Part shown: positions 11,223 to 20,225 of the stretch, piece after piece
How the letters are laid out: every line of letters starts with the position of its first letter
Numbering within the stretch: position 1 is the stretch's first letter
From: Paucisalibacillus globulus
Lineage (GTDB): Bacteria; Bacillota; Bacilli; Bacillales; Amphibacillaceae
NCBI RefSeq assembly: GCF_900184735.1
Contig: NZ_LT855387.1
Coordinates: 237,563 to 301,562, forward strand
Direction: 5' to 3'
Length of the DNA stretch: 64,000 nucleotides
Translations under genes and position numbers: made by a program
Notes under the pieces: generated by a model
Seen by the model: the letters and a program-made list of their open reading frames with translations, nothing else
Told to the model about the DNA's origin: nothing
The model's database searches: none

Positions 11223-11259
11223 CGTTTAACATAAAGCCCTAGGAACGTTATGTTAAACG
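11223..11259. repeat. Second perfect inverted repeat between yqzM and holA
   Basis: A 12-bp perfect stem CGTTTAACATAA/TTATGTTAAACG with a 13-base loop. On the plus strand it is followed by ATGTTTTTCC. It could be a terminator-like structure or a protein-binding palindrome. Confidence 0.65.
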
Positions 11260-11419
11260 ATGTTTTTCCTTTATTTATAGCATGACCCTTCTCCCCAAAA
11301 GTATAGTTGTTAGTTCTTTCTAATTTTGGTTAATAAAATTAAATATGAACTTTTTGTATCATTGGTGGATTTTTTTATGTAATTAATTTATACTAAAGGT
11401 TGATATAGGAGGGTTAGCT

Positions 11420-11554
11420 ATGAATGAATTTGAAAAGGATCCACAATCCAAAAATCATGATGTTGTTGATTCCATTAAGGGGTTCGCATTTTCTTTAGTT
11501 TTCTTTCTACTAATTTTTGCTATTGGCGTAACCATTAGTGTAGTTGGCTCTTAA
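11420..11554 (+). CDS. yqzM: YqzM family small membrane protein
   Basis: A 44-residue protein read directly from the sequence: MNEFEKDPQS at the start, then KNHDVVDSIKGF, then one membrane segment (about 23-43) ending ISVVGS. Length, start and position between comEC and holA, on the opposite strand, match B. subtilis YqzM, whose function is unknown. The ATG is preceded by AGGAGGG (11408-11414), and a terminator follows. Confidence 0.88.
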   Translation: MNEFEKDPQSKNHDVVDSIKGFAFSLVFFLLIFAIGVTISVVGS

Positions 11555-11572
11555 AGGTACATAATTGAAGTG

Positions 11573-11614
11573 AACAAAAGAGACAGGAAATTACCTAGTC
11601 TCTTTTGTTTTTTT
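11573..11614 (+). terminator. Terminator between yqzM and comEC
   Basis: Stem AACAAAAGAGAC/GTCTCTTTTGTT followed by TTTTT on the plus strand. The convergent comEC ends 20 bp further on, so it may serve both directions. Confidence 0.88.
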
Positions 11615-11633
11615 ACATTACTCAATATATAAA

Positions 11634-13895
11634 CTATGGCTTAAATGGATAAAAGGTTCCGTTCTTTTCGGTATATCGATAAAAAATTGCACCATCTTTA
11701 TCAGTCCTCATAATAGTCACGTCTTCCTGATTGAATGTTTCAATCACGTTACGTGATGGATGTCCGTAACGATTCTCGCGGCCGACTGAAATTAACGCAA
11801 AAGTAGGATTAATTCGAGAAACAAATTCAGGATTTGATGACGTCTCACTTCCATGATGAGCAACTTTAAGGACGTCTACTGCTAAGTTTTGAAACCTATT
11901 AAGAATTTCTTGTTCATTATTAACATGAATGTCACCAGTAAATAACCAGGAAAAGTTTCCAATGTCTGCATGAAGTACTAATGAATTTTCATTACTGTTA
12001 TTTTTATCTACCCAAGGAGAAAGAATTGTAAACCTATTCCCTTTAATATCAACGTTTTGTCCCGCTTCTACTTGCAATAAATTAGGTCTACTCTCCAAGT
12101 GAAAATCATACTCAAAAAATTTACTGGTTATAACCTTCTCTACGTTAAAATCTTCTAATATGTATGGAATACTCCCAACATGGTCAATATCTTCATGACT
12201 AATAAACACCACGTCTATCTTATTAATTCCTTGATATTGTAAAAATGGTTTTATTATTCTTTTATAAATTGAATCGGAAGGCTCAAAATCATCAAAGGAG
12301 AAATTTGCACCAGAATCAATTAATACTACTCCTTTACGATATGGAAACTCAATTACAATAGCGTCACCTTGACCAATATCAAGCATCGTTACAGTTCCAT
12401 AAGGAGATAAATAAGGACGAATCAATAATGAAAATAGTAATGCTGTTAATATTACACCATACCCAAAAGCCTTTCGATTGTTTTGACGATGAATGCTATT
12501 CATCATTAAAACTAGTAAAGAATAATAAACTACAATTAGAATGGATGGAAATTTCCCTGTAATCCAAGGATAAAATGCGAATTGATCGATGTATTCAAGT
12601 GGTACTAAGAAGAAAACATCGTGAATAGTTGAGAATAGCTTGTCTACTAACTCAGGAACTAAAGGAATTGGAAAAACAATTATTAGTATGAACATTAACG
12701 GGATTACAAAGAAGGAGAAATACGGTACGACAAGGACATTAAGCACTATAGAAAGAGGATTAAATTGAAAGAAGTATATAATTTGTAATGGAATAATCAT
12801 TAGTTGAGAGATAAAACTTAGTTTCAACATTTGGAAAAATAAGGAGTTATCTTCTGAAATCCACTTTCTGGATAGAATGATTCCAAACGTTACAATAAAT
12901 GATAACTGGAAACCAACATGGTAAATAATATACTTATCCATTGCAATAAGGAGTAAGAACGTAACACTAATTACATCTGTTACCGAAAGTTTCAACCTGA
13001 TTTTACGAATAAGAATTACTAATATAACCATTGAACAAGCTCTCAAAACAGATGGTTCACCACCAGCAAGAATTGCATAGATTGGTAAAAATATAATGAT
13101 TACATAATGATATTTTTCCCTAGTTAATAAACCGAACTTGACTGTAATCATAAATAATAAGCCAACAACCAATCCAATGTGTAAACCTGAAATGGCCAAT
13201 AAATGTGATAATCCCCACCTTTGAAATAGTTCAGTGGTGTCTTTACTTATTAGACTGTCATCCCCAAGTACTAGTGCATTTATCCATGCACTTGTTTTCT
13301 CTGAGTAAGTTATTAACACATACTCTTTAATGCTGTCTCTAAGTTTATAAATCCAGTTCCAGTTTGTTTTTCCTTGACAGCTAATATCATTAAAGGACTC
13401 AACTTCCACTTCGAATTGAATTCCACTTGCAGCAAGGTATTTTTGATAATTAAATTGCCCTGGATTCGTACTTTCTTCCGGTATTCTTACCTCTCCAACA
13501 AGTTGACAATTGGCACCTAGTTGTATAGATAAGTAATTCGGATTTGTTGTTTCAGGATTATAATAGAGTACTTTTAAGATATTTTTTGTATTGCTTTCTT
13601 GAAAATCAAATTGAAGGACGGTTTCAGATGTACTGATTGGACTTACTATTTCACCAATTAAGGTCTTCTTCTCTTGGGTATTTATAGTAGTATTGAGTTC
13701 AATCTGAGGAATATAAATGAAGAAAAAAAGAAAGGTGGCTAGGGAAATGAAAAAAGGAATTTTCCCTAACCGGTTTGAACTATATAAATACACGAACCAA
13801 ACTAAAAGTGCAATAAAAAAGATACTCGAATCAAATACTCTTGTCAAGGCACTACATAAACATGCCATTGCCGGTACATACCAATAGCCTTTCAT
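11634..13895 (-). CDS. comEC: DNA internalization channel ComEC/Rec2
   Basis: Polytopic membrane protein that takes single-stranded DNA across the membrane during natural transformation. The 753 residues include N-terminal membrane segments and a soluble OB-like region (about 60-180), a competence domain of membrane helices (about 205-490, including HLLAISGLHIGLVVGLL), and a C-terminal metallo-beta-lactamase-like domain. The latter has MLDIGQGDAIVIEFP, FISHEDIDHVGS (HxDxDH), LFTGDI and VAHHGSETSS, so the putative nuclease ligands are intact. It starts 9 bp after comEB, with AGGTAG before the ATG. It is the last gene of comEABC. Confidence 0.96.
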   Translation of the reverse strand: MKGYWYVPAMACLCSALTRVFDSSIFFIALLVWFVYLYSSNRLGKIPFFISLATFLFFFIYIPQIELNTTINTQEKKTLIGEIVSPISTSETVLQFDFQESNTKNILKVLYYNPETTNPNYLSIQLGANCQLVGEVRIPEESTNPGQFNYQKYLAASGIQFEVEVESFNDISCQGKTNWNWIYKLRDSIKEYVLITYSEKTSAWINALVLGDDSLISKDTTELFQRWGLSHLLAISGLHIGLVVGLLFMITVKFGLLTREKYHYVIIIFLPIYAILAGGEPSVLRACSMVILVILIRKIRLKLSVTDVISVTFLLLIAMDKYIIYHVGFQLSFIVTFGIILSRKWISEDNSLFFQMLKLSFISQLMIIPLQIIYFFQFNPLSIVLNVLVVPYFSFFVIPLMFILIIVFPIPLVPELVDKLFSTIHDVFFLVPLEYIDQFAFYPWITGKFPSILIVVYYSLLVLMMNSIHRQNNRKAFGYGVILTALLFSLLIRPYLSPYGTVTMLDIGQGDAIVIEFPYRKGVVLIDSGANFSFDDFEPSDSIYKRIIKPFLQYQGINKIDVVFISHEDIDHVGSIPYILEDFNVEKVITSKFFEYDFHLESRPNLLQVEAGQNVDIKGNRFTILSPWVDKNNSNENSLVLHADIGNFSWLFTGDIHVNNEQEILNRFQNLAVDVLKVAHHGSETSSNPEFVSRINPTFALISVGRENRYGHPSRNVIETFNQEDVTIMRTDKDGAIFYRYTEKNGTFYPFKP

Positions 13896-13904
13896 CTTTT
13901 GCGT

Positions 13905-14468
13905 CTACCTATTTTGATAGAATAGATCTTGTGCTTTTTCTTTTAATGCTTTGACTTCATCTGATTGAGTTTCATCCACAATTTTAAGAAGTTCTTGCAC
14001 AACAGCATTCTTTTCTTTAAAAGAGAGATCTAATGACAAGTAATCTAATTCCACTTTTTCCGTTTTTACTCCCGCTTCTTTAAATAGTTGGATCGCGTAC
14101 GGATGATTCTTGTAATCCTCTGCATAATAGACAGACTTAATCCCACTTTGTATTAATTGTTTAGTACATTGTAAACAAGGAAAATGAGTAACATAAACTT
14201 CTGCATTCTCGGTTGGGACACCAAACTTAGCACATTGTAAGAGAGCATTAGCCTCTGCATGAACAGTACGAACACAATGTCCATCTATGACATAACAACC
14301 ATCGTCTATGCAATGAACACTTCCCGATACACTTCCATTATAGCCGCCTGCAATGATTCGTTTATCCCGAACAATAGTTGCTCCAACCATAAGTCTAGTA
14401 CAAGTACTCCTTAAAGCTAATAATTGGCTTTGTGCCATAAAATATTGATTCCATGAGATTCTTTCCAT
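13905..14468 (-). CDS. comEB: ComE operon protein 2 (dCMP/deoxycytidylate deaminase family)
   Basis: Zinc-dependent deaminase of the dCMP deaminase family. It is encoded in the competence operon but is not needed for DNA uptake in B. subtilis. The 187-residue protein has the catalytic HAEANALLQ (His plus Glu) and the second zinc motif PCLQC. It also keeps the extra cysteine/histidine cluster (VHCIDDGCYVIDGHC) typical of ComEB. The C-terminal tail is about 35 residues of charged helix. Confidence 0.95.
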   Translation of the reverse strand: MERISWNQYFMAQSQLLALRSTCTRLMVGATIVRDKRIIAGGYNGSVSGSVHCIDDGCYVIDGHCVRTVHAEANALLQCAKFGVPTENAEVYVTHFPCLQCTKQLIQSGIKSVYYAEDYKNHPYAIQLFKEAGVKTEKVELDYLSLDLSFKEKNAVVQELLKIVDETQSDEVKALKEKAQDLFYQNR

Positions 14469-14529
14469 CTTGTAATTCTCCTCTCTATTAACTCTAGTTT
14501 AACTTGCTTTATCTTCTACCGTCAATTTC

Positions 14530-15117
14530 TTATGGAATTTGAATCTCTTCTAATAGAGACTCCAATGTTTTTTCCCCAATCCCTGAAACATTTAATAAAT
14601 CTTGTGCTGATTGGAAGTAACCTATCTCATCTCTATATTCGACAATGGCCTTTGCTTTGGATGGTCCAATTCCAGGTAATTTCTGTATCTCTTCAACAGT
14701 AGCGTAGTTAATTCGAACTTTTGAACTTTTTATCACTGTATTACTAGTATTCTCTTCACCCAATTTCGGGACAATGAGAATCATTTCATCAAATAATTTC
14801 TGAGCAAGGTTAATTTCATATTGGTCTGCCTCCCCCGTAAATCCTCCCGCCCGCTTAATAACGTCCTTCACACGGGTATCTGCAGCCATCTCATAAACAC
14901 CCGGCTGCTTAACCTCCCCTTTTACATCTACAATTAATTGTCCCTGTTCTAGTTCTTTTGAACTCAAATCTTCACTTGAGCTTTCCGAAGAAACTTGGAC
15001 TATTTCTTGAGGTGGTACTTCCTCTTGATTCATCATAAATAGTAAAACGATTAATACCCCCACACCAATGAAAATGATAAATATATTTCTGCGGAACAAT
15101 TCTATCAAATTTATCAC
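14530..15117 (-). CDS. comEA: Competence DNA receptor ComEA
   Basis: Membrane-anchored double-stranded DNA receptor of the transformation apparatus. The 195-residue protein has one N-terminal membrane helix (about 10-28), a Ser/Glu-rich linker, an SLBB domain (about 60-118, VDVKGEVKQPGVYEM) and a C-terminal double helix-hairpin-helix DNA-binding domain (INYATVEEIQKLPGIGPSKA, LLNVSGIGEKTLESL). It is the first gene of comEABC with its own promoter upstream. comER, which in B. subtilis lies divergently next to comEA, is absent. Confidence 0.95.
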   Translation of the reverse strand: MINLIELFRRNIFIIFIGVGVLIVLLFMMNQEEVPPQEIVQVSSESSSEDLSSKELEQGQLIVDVKGEVKQPGVYEMAADTRVKDVIKRAGGFTGEADQYEINLAQKLFDEMILIVPKLGEENTSNTVIKSSKVRINYATVEEIQKLPGIGPSKAKAIVEYRDEIGYFQSAQDLLNVSGIGEKTLESLLEEIQIP

Positions 15118-15139
15118 ATCCTATTACACTTGTTTGTCC

Positions 15140-15168
15140 ATCATACATAAAGGATGTTTTTTTGACAA
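15140..15168 (-). promoter_or_regulatory. Promoter of comEABC
   Basis: On the minus strand TTGTCA (15163-15168), 17 bases, TATGAT (15140-15145), 23 bp before the comEA start. No clear pair of ComK boxes (AAAAN5TTTT) was seen beside it. Confidence 0.65.
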
Positions 15169-15210
15169 AAAAAGAAAAGGACAAGATAATAAAATTATCC
15201 CATCCTTTTT
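15165..15210 (-). terminator. Terminator after yqeM
   Basis: On the minus strand GGATGGGATAAT pairs with ATTATCTTGTCC (with wobble pairs), followed by TTTTCTTTTTTT. The stem starts within the last yqeM codons. It separates the yqeG-yqeM transcript from comEABC, and its T-run overlaps the comEA -35 box. Confidence 0.8.
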
Positions 15211-15944
15211 TGAGCAATAATAAAGATTCTTTCTGAACTTTCTTCGGAAAAATCTTTTTCTATTGAAAAATCTGCATAGATATTTAAAACTTCTAAACCA
15301 CAGTTTTTTAATAAGTTTTGATACACATCTACGGAAAAGGTTCTTTGATGATGAGTCTCATCGAATCGAGAGTAGTTGTCCTTATCTGAGGTAAAAAAAG
15401 TTAACTCATGAAACATTTCACCTTGATGGTCACCAGGATAGCAAAACCAAATATAAGCATTGTCATCGGTAACATCTGCAAATGTTTTCTCAATTAAATC
15501 CTCTTCAATATGCTTCATGGAATGCACATCGAAAATAAATATACCCTCATTTTTTAATGAATTTGCTACATTAGAAAAAACCTTATGGAGTTCAGACTCT
15601 GATGTTATATAATTCATGACATCACAATAACTAATCGCCATGTCAAATTCGGATAAACCTTCTAATTCCCGTAAATCCTGGTGAATCAGGTTTATATTCA
15701 GATTAGCTTCTACAGCCTTTTGTGCTGCTATAGTAAGCATATCGGTGGAATAATCTACACCAGTAATGGGATACTTCTTTGCCAATTGTACGGTGATCTC
15801 ACCCGTACCACAACCTAAATCAATTATTTTAGGTCTTTCTATATTATATTTATTCACCACAATTTCTGTAAACTCAACCCATTTTTCGTATGGTGCATCC
15901 ATCATAAATTCATCATATAATCTTGCCATTAATTGATAAGACAT
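15195..15944 (-). CDS. yqeM: Class I SAM-dependent methyltransferase YqeM
   Basis: Small-molecule-type methyltransferase of unknown substrate. The 249-residue protein has motif I IIDLGCGTGEITVQLA (about 40-55), then TGVDYSTDMLTIA, DMAISYCDVMNYI and the later FDVHSMKH. The location directly after rsfS and before comEA matches B. subtilis YqeM. The stop of rsfS is 3 bp before the ATG, so translation is probably coupled. Confidence 0.9.
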   Translation of the reverse strand: MSYQLMARLYDEFMMDAPYEKWVEFTEIVVNKYNIERPKIIDLGCGTGEITVQLAKKYPITGVDYSTDMLTIAAQKAVEANLNINLIHQDLRELEGLSEFDMAISYCDVMNYITSESELHKVFSNVANSLKNEGIFIFDVHSMKHIEEDLIEKTFADVTDDNAYIWFCYPGDHQGEMFHELTFFTSDKDNYSRFDETHHQRTFSVDVYQNLLKNCGLEVLNIYADFSIEKDFSEESSERIFIIAQKRMG

Positions 15945-15947
15945 GCT

Positions 15948-16304
15948 CTACCAGCCTACCTCTAAAGGCACTTGGGCAGCATCTCCCCACAAGCGTTCCA
16001 AGTTATAGTAGCTTCTTTCATCCTTATGGAAAACGTGGCATACAACATCTCCTAGGTCTACTAAAATCCATCTTGCTTCTTCAAAACCCTCTAGACGTTT
16101 CACTGAGATATCATGTTCTTCCATCTTTTCTTTAACAGCTCTTGCAATGGATTGAACTTGTCGCTCATTTGTACCATGACAAATAAGAAAATAATCAGCT
16201 ACTAATGACACTTCTGCTAAATCTAGTGCAAGGATTTCCTCAGCTCGTTTATCATCACATGCTTCTGCTGCTAGCTTTAAAATTTCCAAAGGATTATTGT
16301 CCAA
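15948..16304 (-). CDS. rsfS: Ribosomal silencing factor RsfS
   Basis: Binds uL14 on the 50S subunit and blocks joining to 30S in starved cells. The 118-residue protein has the family core: AEEILALDLAEVSLVADYFLICHGTNERQVQSI, shown here by DYFLICHGTNERQV, and WILVDLGDVVCHVFHKDERSYYNLERLW at the C-terminus, shown by WILVDLGDVVCHVF. It overlaps yqeK by 11 bp, within the nadD-yqeK-rsfS-yqeM group. Confidence 0.96.
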   Translation of the reverse strand: MDNNPLEILKLAAEACDDKRAEEILALDLAEVSLVADYFLICHGTNERQVQSIARAVKEKMEEHDISVKRLEGFEEARWILVDLGDVVCHVFHKDERSYYNLERLWGDAAQVPLEVGW

Positions 16305-16878
16305 ATTTATTACCTCCGTTTAAAAGTCTTGTCAAATCATTATATGCATGGAATGTATCCGGATATATACTATTTTTCTTTTCCATTAAATAATTTATCG
16401 TATTACGGGACACCATCCAAGCTGCCCCAACTAGGTCCTTCTGTGCCATATCACGTACTTCATCCAATCCCGGAAAGCTTCTCCCAGGTTCAATATAATC
16501 AGCTACAAAAACAATAAGTTCTAAATCACTCATATTAGCTCTACCGGTAGTGTGATAATAAATGGCTTTCTTTATCGCCTCGTCTTCAACCCCATATTCT
16601 TGTTCTATCATAAAGGAAGCTACCGGTCCATGCCATAATTCATGATGATATAATAGTAAATCCTTCGGTAGATAGGTGGTTTTAATTATTCTTCTCATTT
16701 CCTCTAAAGAACGATATTTACAATAGTCATGGAAAATAGACGCTATCTCTGCTTTTTCAATCGAGACATTATTCAGTTTAGCTAATTTTACCGCTGTTTC
16801 TGCCACACGCAAAGTATGTTCAAACCGTTGTTTCGTTAATAAAGGCTCTATAATAGCTATTGCTTCATTTTTGTGCAT
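16294..16878 (-). CDS. yqeK: HD-domain hydrolase YqeK (symmetrical Ap4A hydrolase family)
   Basis: Metal-dependent phosphohydrolase; bacillar YqeK is reported to split diadenosine tetraphosphate into two ADP. The 194 residues keep the HD-domain ligands: RFEHTLRVAETAV, IFHDYCKY, YHHELWHGPVA and VADYIEPGRS. Several ATGs lie upstream; the one at 16878 is chosen because AAGGAG sits 10 bases before it and the length fits B. subtilis. It overlaps the end of nadD by 14 bp, which indicates translational coupling. Confidence 0.93.
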   Translation of the reverse strand: MHKNEAIAIIEPLLTKQRFEHTLRVAETAVKLAKLNNVSIEKAEIASIFHDYCKYRSLEEMRRIIKTTYLPKDLLLYHHELWHGPVASFMIEQEYGVEDEAIKKAIYYHTTGRANMSDLELIVFVADYIEPGRSFPGLDEVRDMAQKDLVGAAWMVSRNTINYLMEKKNSIYPDTFHAYNDLTRLLNGGNKFGQ

Positions 16879-17434
16879 AGAAACCATGCTCCTTAATAAA
16901 AGTATGTACAGACTCTGGAACAAGGTATTGGATGCTCTTATTCTCTTGAAGTCGCTTCCGAATTAAAGTAGAAGAAATGTCTACCAACGGAATATTTACC
17001 TCGATTATTGGATAGTTGGTTTCAAGTTTATATCCGGAACGCTTTACTCCCACAAATTTAACTAAATTAATTAATTCATCTATCTTATACCATTTTGGTA
17101 AGTATTCTACCATATCAGCTCCAATAATGAAGTGAAAATCTGCTTCAGGATATTGTTCCCTCAGTGCAATCATCGTGTCATACGTGTAAGATTTCCCCGC
17201 TCTATCAACTTCAATCGTGTTCAACTGAAACAATTCATTGTTGGTTAAAGCATGTTGTAGCATTTCTATTCGATTTCCAACTGGAACACTAGCTTCATTC
17301 TTATGAGGAGGCTCATAGGTTGGAATAAACCAAACTTCCTCCAATTGTAACGAATCCAACACTTCCTGAGCAATAATTAAATGTCCGATATGTGGTGGAT
17401 CAAAGGTTCCACCTAGAATTCCGATTCGTTTCAT
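16865..17434 (-). CDS. nadD: Nicotinate-nucleotide adenylyltransferase
   Basis: Makes deamido-NAD from nicotinate mononucleotide and ATP, an essential step of NAD synthesis. The 189-residue protein shows the nucleotidyltransferase signature GGTFDPPHIGHL (8-19) and the C-terminal ISSTLIRKRL (SSTxIRxR). The middle FHFIIGADMVEYLPKWYK is typical of NadD. It lies between yqeI and yqeK as in other bacilli. Confidence 0.97.
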   Translation of the reverse strand: MKRIGILGGTFDPPHIGHLIIAQEVLDSLQLEEVWFIPTYEPPHKNEASVPVGNRIEMLQHALTNNELFQLNTIEVDRAGKSYTYDTMIALREQYPEADFHFIIGADMVEYLPKWYKIDELINLVKFVGVKRSGYKLETNYPIIEVNIPLVDISSTLIRKRLQENKSIQYLVPESVHTFIKEHGFYAQK

Positions 17435-17461
17435 TCTTTGAACTCCTTTAACAGTTATTCG

Positions 17462-17752
17462 TTATGGTAGCTCAATCTGTTTATTTTCTTCTGATTCTTT
17501 ATATAAAACAATATTATTTCCAATTATTTGGACAATCTCGGAATTCGTGCCAGCCTGTAATTCTTCTGAAACAGTCTCCTTATCATCCATACAATTTTGT
17601 AAAATGCTTACCTTAATTAATTCCCTTTTTTCTAAGGCCTCGTTTACCTGTACAATCATATTTTCATTTACACCAACTTTTCCAACTTGAAAAATTGGTT
17701 TTAAATGATGTGCTTTTGAGCGTAGAAATCGCTTTTGTTTGCCTGTTAGCAT
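17462..17752 (-). CDS. yqeI: YhbY/YqeI family RNA-binding protein (CRM domain)
   Basis: A 96-residue single CRM-domain protein associated with pre-50S particles in the family. It starts MLTGKQKRFLRSKAHHLKP and keeps the RNA-binding GKVGVNENMI (GxxG-type loop) and ALEKRELIKVSIL. It follows aroE by 4 bp. Confidence 0.93.
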   Translation of the reverse strand: MLTGKQKRFLRSKAHHLKPIFQVGKVGVNENMIVQVNEALEKRELIKVSILQNCMDDKETVSEELQAGTNSEIVQIIGNNIVLYKESEENKQIELP

Positions 17753-17756
17753 TGTA

Positions 17757-18596
17757 TCACCCTTCTAATAGTTGTTTTAATTGTTGCTCCATATCCCTTA
17801 ATTCTGGCTTGAAACCGAACCATATTTCAAATGCATATTGGGCTTGGTATAATAACATAGTATGACCATGATGAATACTTGCTCCATTTATGTGTGCTTC
17901 TCTTAAAAAGCTTGTCCAGATTGGTTGGTAGATAATATCACTAACAATAGCAGAATCTCGAATATTGTTTAGTTTTAATGGTGAATGTAGTACGTCTGGC
18001 TTCATCCCTATATTTGTAGTTTGTATAATCACATCATATTGATGTATATTCTTCTCACCTTGATTAAGGGAAAGGACATTAGTATTGGTATTTCGTGAAG
18101 CTAATTCCTGAATAGATTCTGCTTTACCCGAAGTCCGATTGGCGATATCAATGGTTTTAAATCCTGCTTGACTCAGGACATAATATATACCCCTTGCTGC
18201 GCCACCAGCACCAATTATTAATATACTATTATCCTTATCCTCAACTAATTCCGGATAGTATTGCTGTAATGCCCTGAAATAGCCAGTACCATCTGTATTG
18301 AATCCAATTAACCGACCATTATCGTTCAATACAGTATTCACTGCGCCAATAACTTTGGCAGTATCATCGATTTCATCTAAAAAGGGAATTACTTTTTGCT
18401 TATAAGGAATCGTTACATTAAAACCTCTGTATTCCTTTTCCTTCATCATTTCTATTTGGTTAAACAGAGAATCTTCTCTAACTTCATAAATAGAATATTC
18501 CCCTTTTATCTTCGCACTTTCTAGGAATTGATTGTGTATCCAAGGAGATAAGGAATGCTTAATCGGATAACCAATTAAGCCTAGTTTGAATTCCAT
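17757..18596 (-). CDS. aroE: Shikimate dehydrogenase (NADP+)
   Basis: Reduces 3-dehydroshikimate in aromatic amino acid and folate synthesis. The 279-residue protein has the substrate site KHSLSPWIHN, the catalytic Lys in FNVTIPYKQ, NTDGTGYFRAL with the catalytic Asp, and the Rossmann loop GAGGAARGIYYVL. It lies 10 bp behind yqeH in the yqeG-yqeH-aroE order typical of bacilli (called aroD in B. subtilis). Confidence 0.96.
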   Translation of the reverse strand: MEFKLGLIGYPIKHSLSPWIHNQFLESAKIKGEYSIYEVREDSLFNQIEMMKEKEYRGFNVTIPYKQKVIPFLDEIDDTAKVIGAVNTVLNDNGRLIGFNTDGTGYFRALQQYYPELVEDKDNSILIIGAGGAARGIYYVLSQAGFKTIDIANRTSGKAESIQELASRNTNTNVLSLNQGEKNIHQYDVIIQTTNIGMKPDVLHSPLKLNNIRDSAIVSDIIYQPIWTSFLREAHINGASIHHGHTMLLYQAQYAFEIWFGFKPELRDMEQQLKQLLEG

Positions 18597-18606
18597 TATT
18601 GTCCCC

Positions 18607-19707
18607 CTAAATTAATGATTTCCTAATCGAAACTGCAACTTCTTTTGGGCTATGTGCGACAACTGTCGTATTTTTTCCATTCACTGTTATCCAGCCTAAA
18701 CCTGGAAATACTATGTCAGTTTTTTCACCAGTTAAACGAAATGCATTATTAGAAAACTCCGGGAGTAACCTCATGGACTCTTCATCAGGTGGAGATAATA
18801 GTTCACCAACATGATTTTCATATAATTCATCCGCTTTCTCTAACTTAGTTCGATGAATAGGTAGTTGGTTGGAAAAATAGCAAACAAAAGATTGTCTTTC
18901 TCCCTTAATAAAGTCTAATCGTGCCAATCCACCAACAAATAATGTTTGACCAGCATTTAATTGATAGACTCTCGGTTTTATCTCTTTAGTAGGTGTAACA
19001 AATTTTAAATCGTTATCTGAAATATAATGAGCAATTTGTTCTTGATTAACAATTCCCGGTGTATCAATAAGTACCGAGTTGTCATCCAACGGTATCTCAA
19101 TAAAACCTAAAGTTGTACCTGGAAAATAGGAAGTTGTAATAACATCACTTTCACCAATAGATTGTTTAATTAATCGGTTAATAAATGTTGATTTACCTAC
19201 ATTAGTTGTTCCCACAATATAAACATCTTGATTCTGACGGTGGTATTCAATTTGATCTGTTAACTCTTCAATTCCATATCCTTTAACAGACGAAATTAGA
19301 AAAACATCCTTTACTTTTAAGCCTGATTCTTTGGCCGAGGAGCGTAACCATTGTATTAGTTTACTTTTGTTTGTAGATTTTGGCAATAAATCCATTTTAT
19401 TACCAACTAAGATAATCGGATTATTCCCAACGATTCTCGGTAAACTTTTAATCAACGTTCCATTTACATCAAAAATGTCAATTATATGTACTACAAGACC
19501 CTGTTTATCTCGGATAGAACTAACCATCTTAAGAAAATCATCATCATGTATGGAAACATCTTGAATTTCATTATAATGCTTTAGTCGAAAACATCGCTTA
19601 CACAAAATACTATCTTTTTCTAGAGAGGATTTTGGTGTATACCCGATTCCTTCTGGATCTTCTGTTTGAGTTTGAACACCACACCCTACACAATAGATGG
19701 CTTCCAA
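18607..19707 (-). CDS. yqeH: Ribosome biogenesis GTPase YqeH (circularly permuted)
   Basis: GTPase needed for 30S assembly. The 366-residue protein begins with a four-cysteine zinc finger (CVGCG and CKRCF). The GTPase motifs are in permuted order: G4 VGNKMDLLP, G5 SSVKGYG, G1 GTTNVGKSTF, G3 DTPGI. I choose the TTG at 19707: GGAGG ends 7 bases before it, and the length equals the B. subtilis protein. The open frame reaches a TTG at 19722, but that codon overlaps the Shine-Dalgarno. The ribosome-binding site lies inside the last codons of yqeG, so the two are translationally coupled. Confidence 0.94.
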   Translation of the reverse strand: MEAIYCVGCGVQTQTEDPEGIGYTPKSSLEKDSILCKRCFRLKHYNEIQDVSIHDDDFLKMVSSIRDKQGLVVHIIDIFDVNGTLIKSLPRIVGNNPIILVGNKMDLLPKSTNKSKLIQWLRSSAKESGLKVKDVFLISSVKGYGIEELTDQIEYHRQNQDVYIVGTTNVGKSTFINRLIKQSIGESDVITTSYFPGTTLGFIEIPLDDNSVLIDTPGIVNQEQIAHYISDNDLKFVTPTKEIKPRVYQLNAGQTLFVGGLARLDFIKGERQSFVCYFSNQLPIHRTKLEKADELYENHVGELLSPPDEESMRLLPEFSNNAFRLTGEKTDIVFPGLGWITVNGKNTTVVAHSPKEVAVSIRKSLI

Positions 19708-19709
19708 TT

Positions 19710-20225
19710 CTATTCCTCCCAACTAATTAATCCCTTTTTTCGAAAGTAATTCATAATTTTACGCTCAATTTTCCGGTTCACCTGCGTAATTTTTTCATCA
19801 GTTTTCACAATTGGTACGACAAGAATCGTATAAAAACCAGCAGAGTTACCACCTAATACATCTGTCAGTAATTGGTCTCCAACCACTACAATTTCTTCCT
19901 TATTTAATTCCATTTGCTTTGCGGCTGTTTTAAATGCACGTCTTAACGGTTTTCTAGCACTAAAAACAAATGGAGTACCCAGTGGTTCTGAGAACATCTT
20001 TACACGATCTTCCTTATTATTTGAAATGATAGTAACTTTAATGCCATTATCCTTCATAAGTTTAAACCAATTAACCACTTCGGGAGTTGCTTCTTTTACA
20101 TTCCAAGCTACTAATGTATTATCCAAGTCAGTAATAATCCCTTTAATCCCCTGTTCTTTCAACACACTAGGCTTAATCTCGAATATATTCTTAACGTGCT
20201 CGTTAGGTAAAAATCGCTTTAACAA
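19710..20225 (-). CDS. yqeG: YqeG family HAD-superfamily phosphatase
   Basis: HAD IIIA phosphatase related to phosphatidylglycerophosphate phosphatases; the substrate in bacilli is not settled. The 171-residue protein has motif I DLDNTLVAW, motif II in TIISNNKE, and motif III/IV VVGDQLLTDVLGGN. It is the first gene of the long minus-strand run down to yqeM. Confidence 0.92.
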   Translation of the reverse strand: MLKRFLPNEHVKNIFEIKPSVLKEQGIKGIITDLDNTLVAWNVKEATPEVVNWFKLMKDNGIKVTIISNNKEDRVKMFSEPLGTPFVFSARKPLRRAFKTAAKQMELNKEEIVVVGDQLLTDVLGGNSAGFYTILVVPIVKTDEKITQVNRKIERKIMNYFRKKGLISWEE

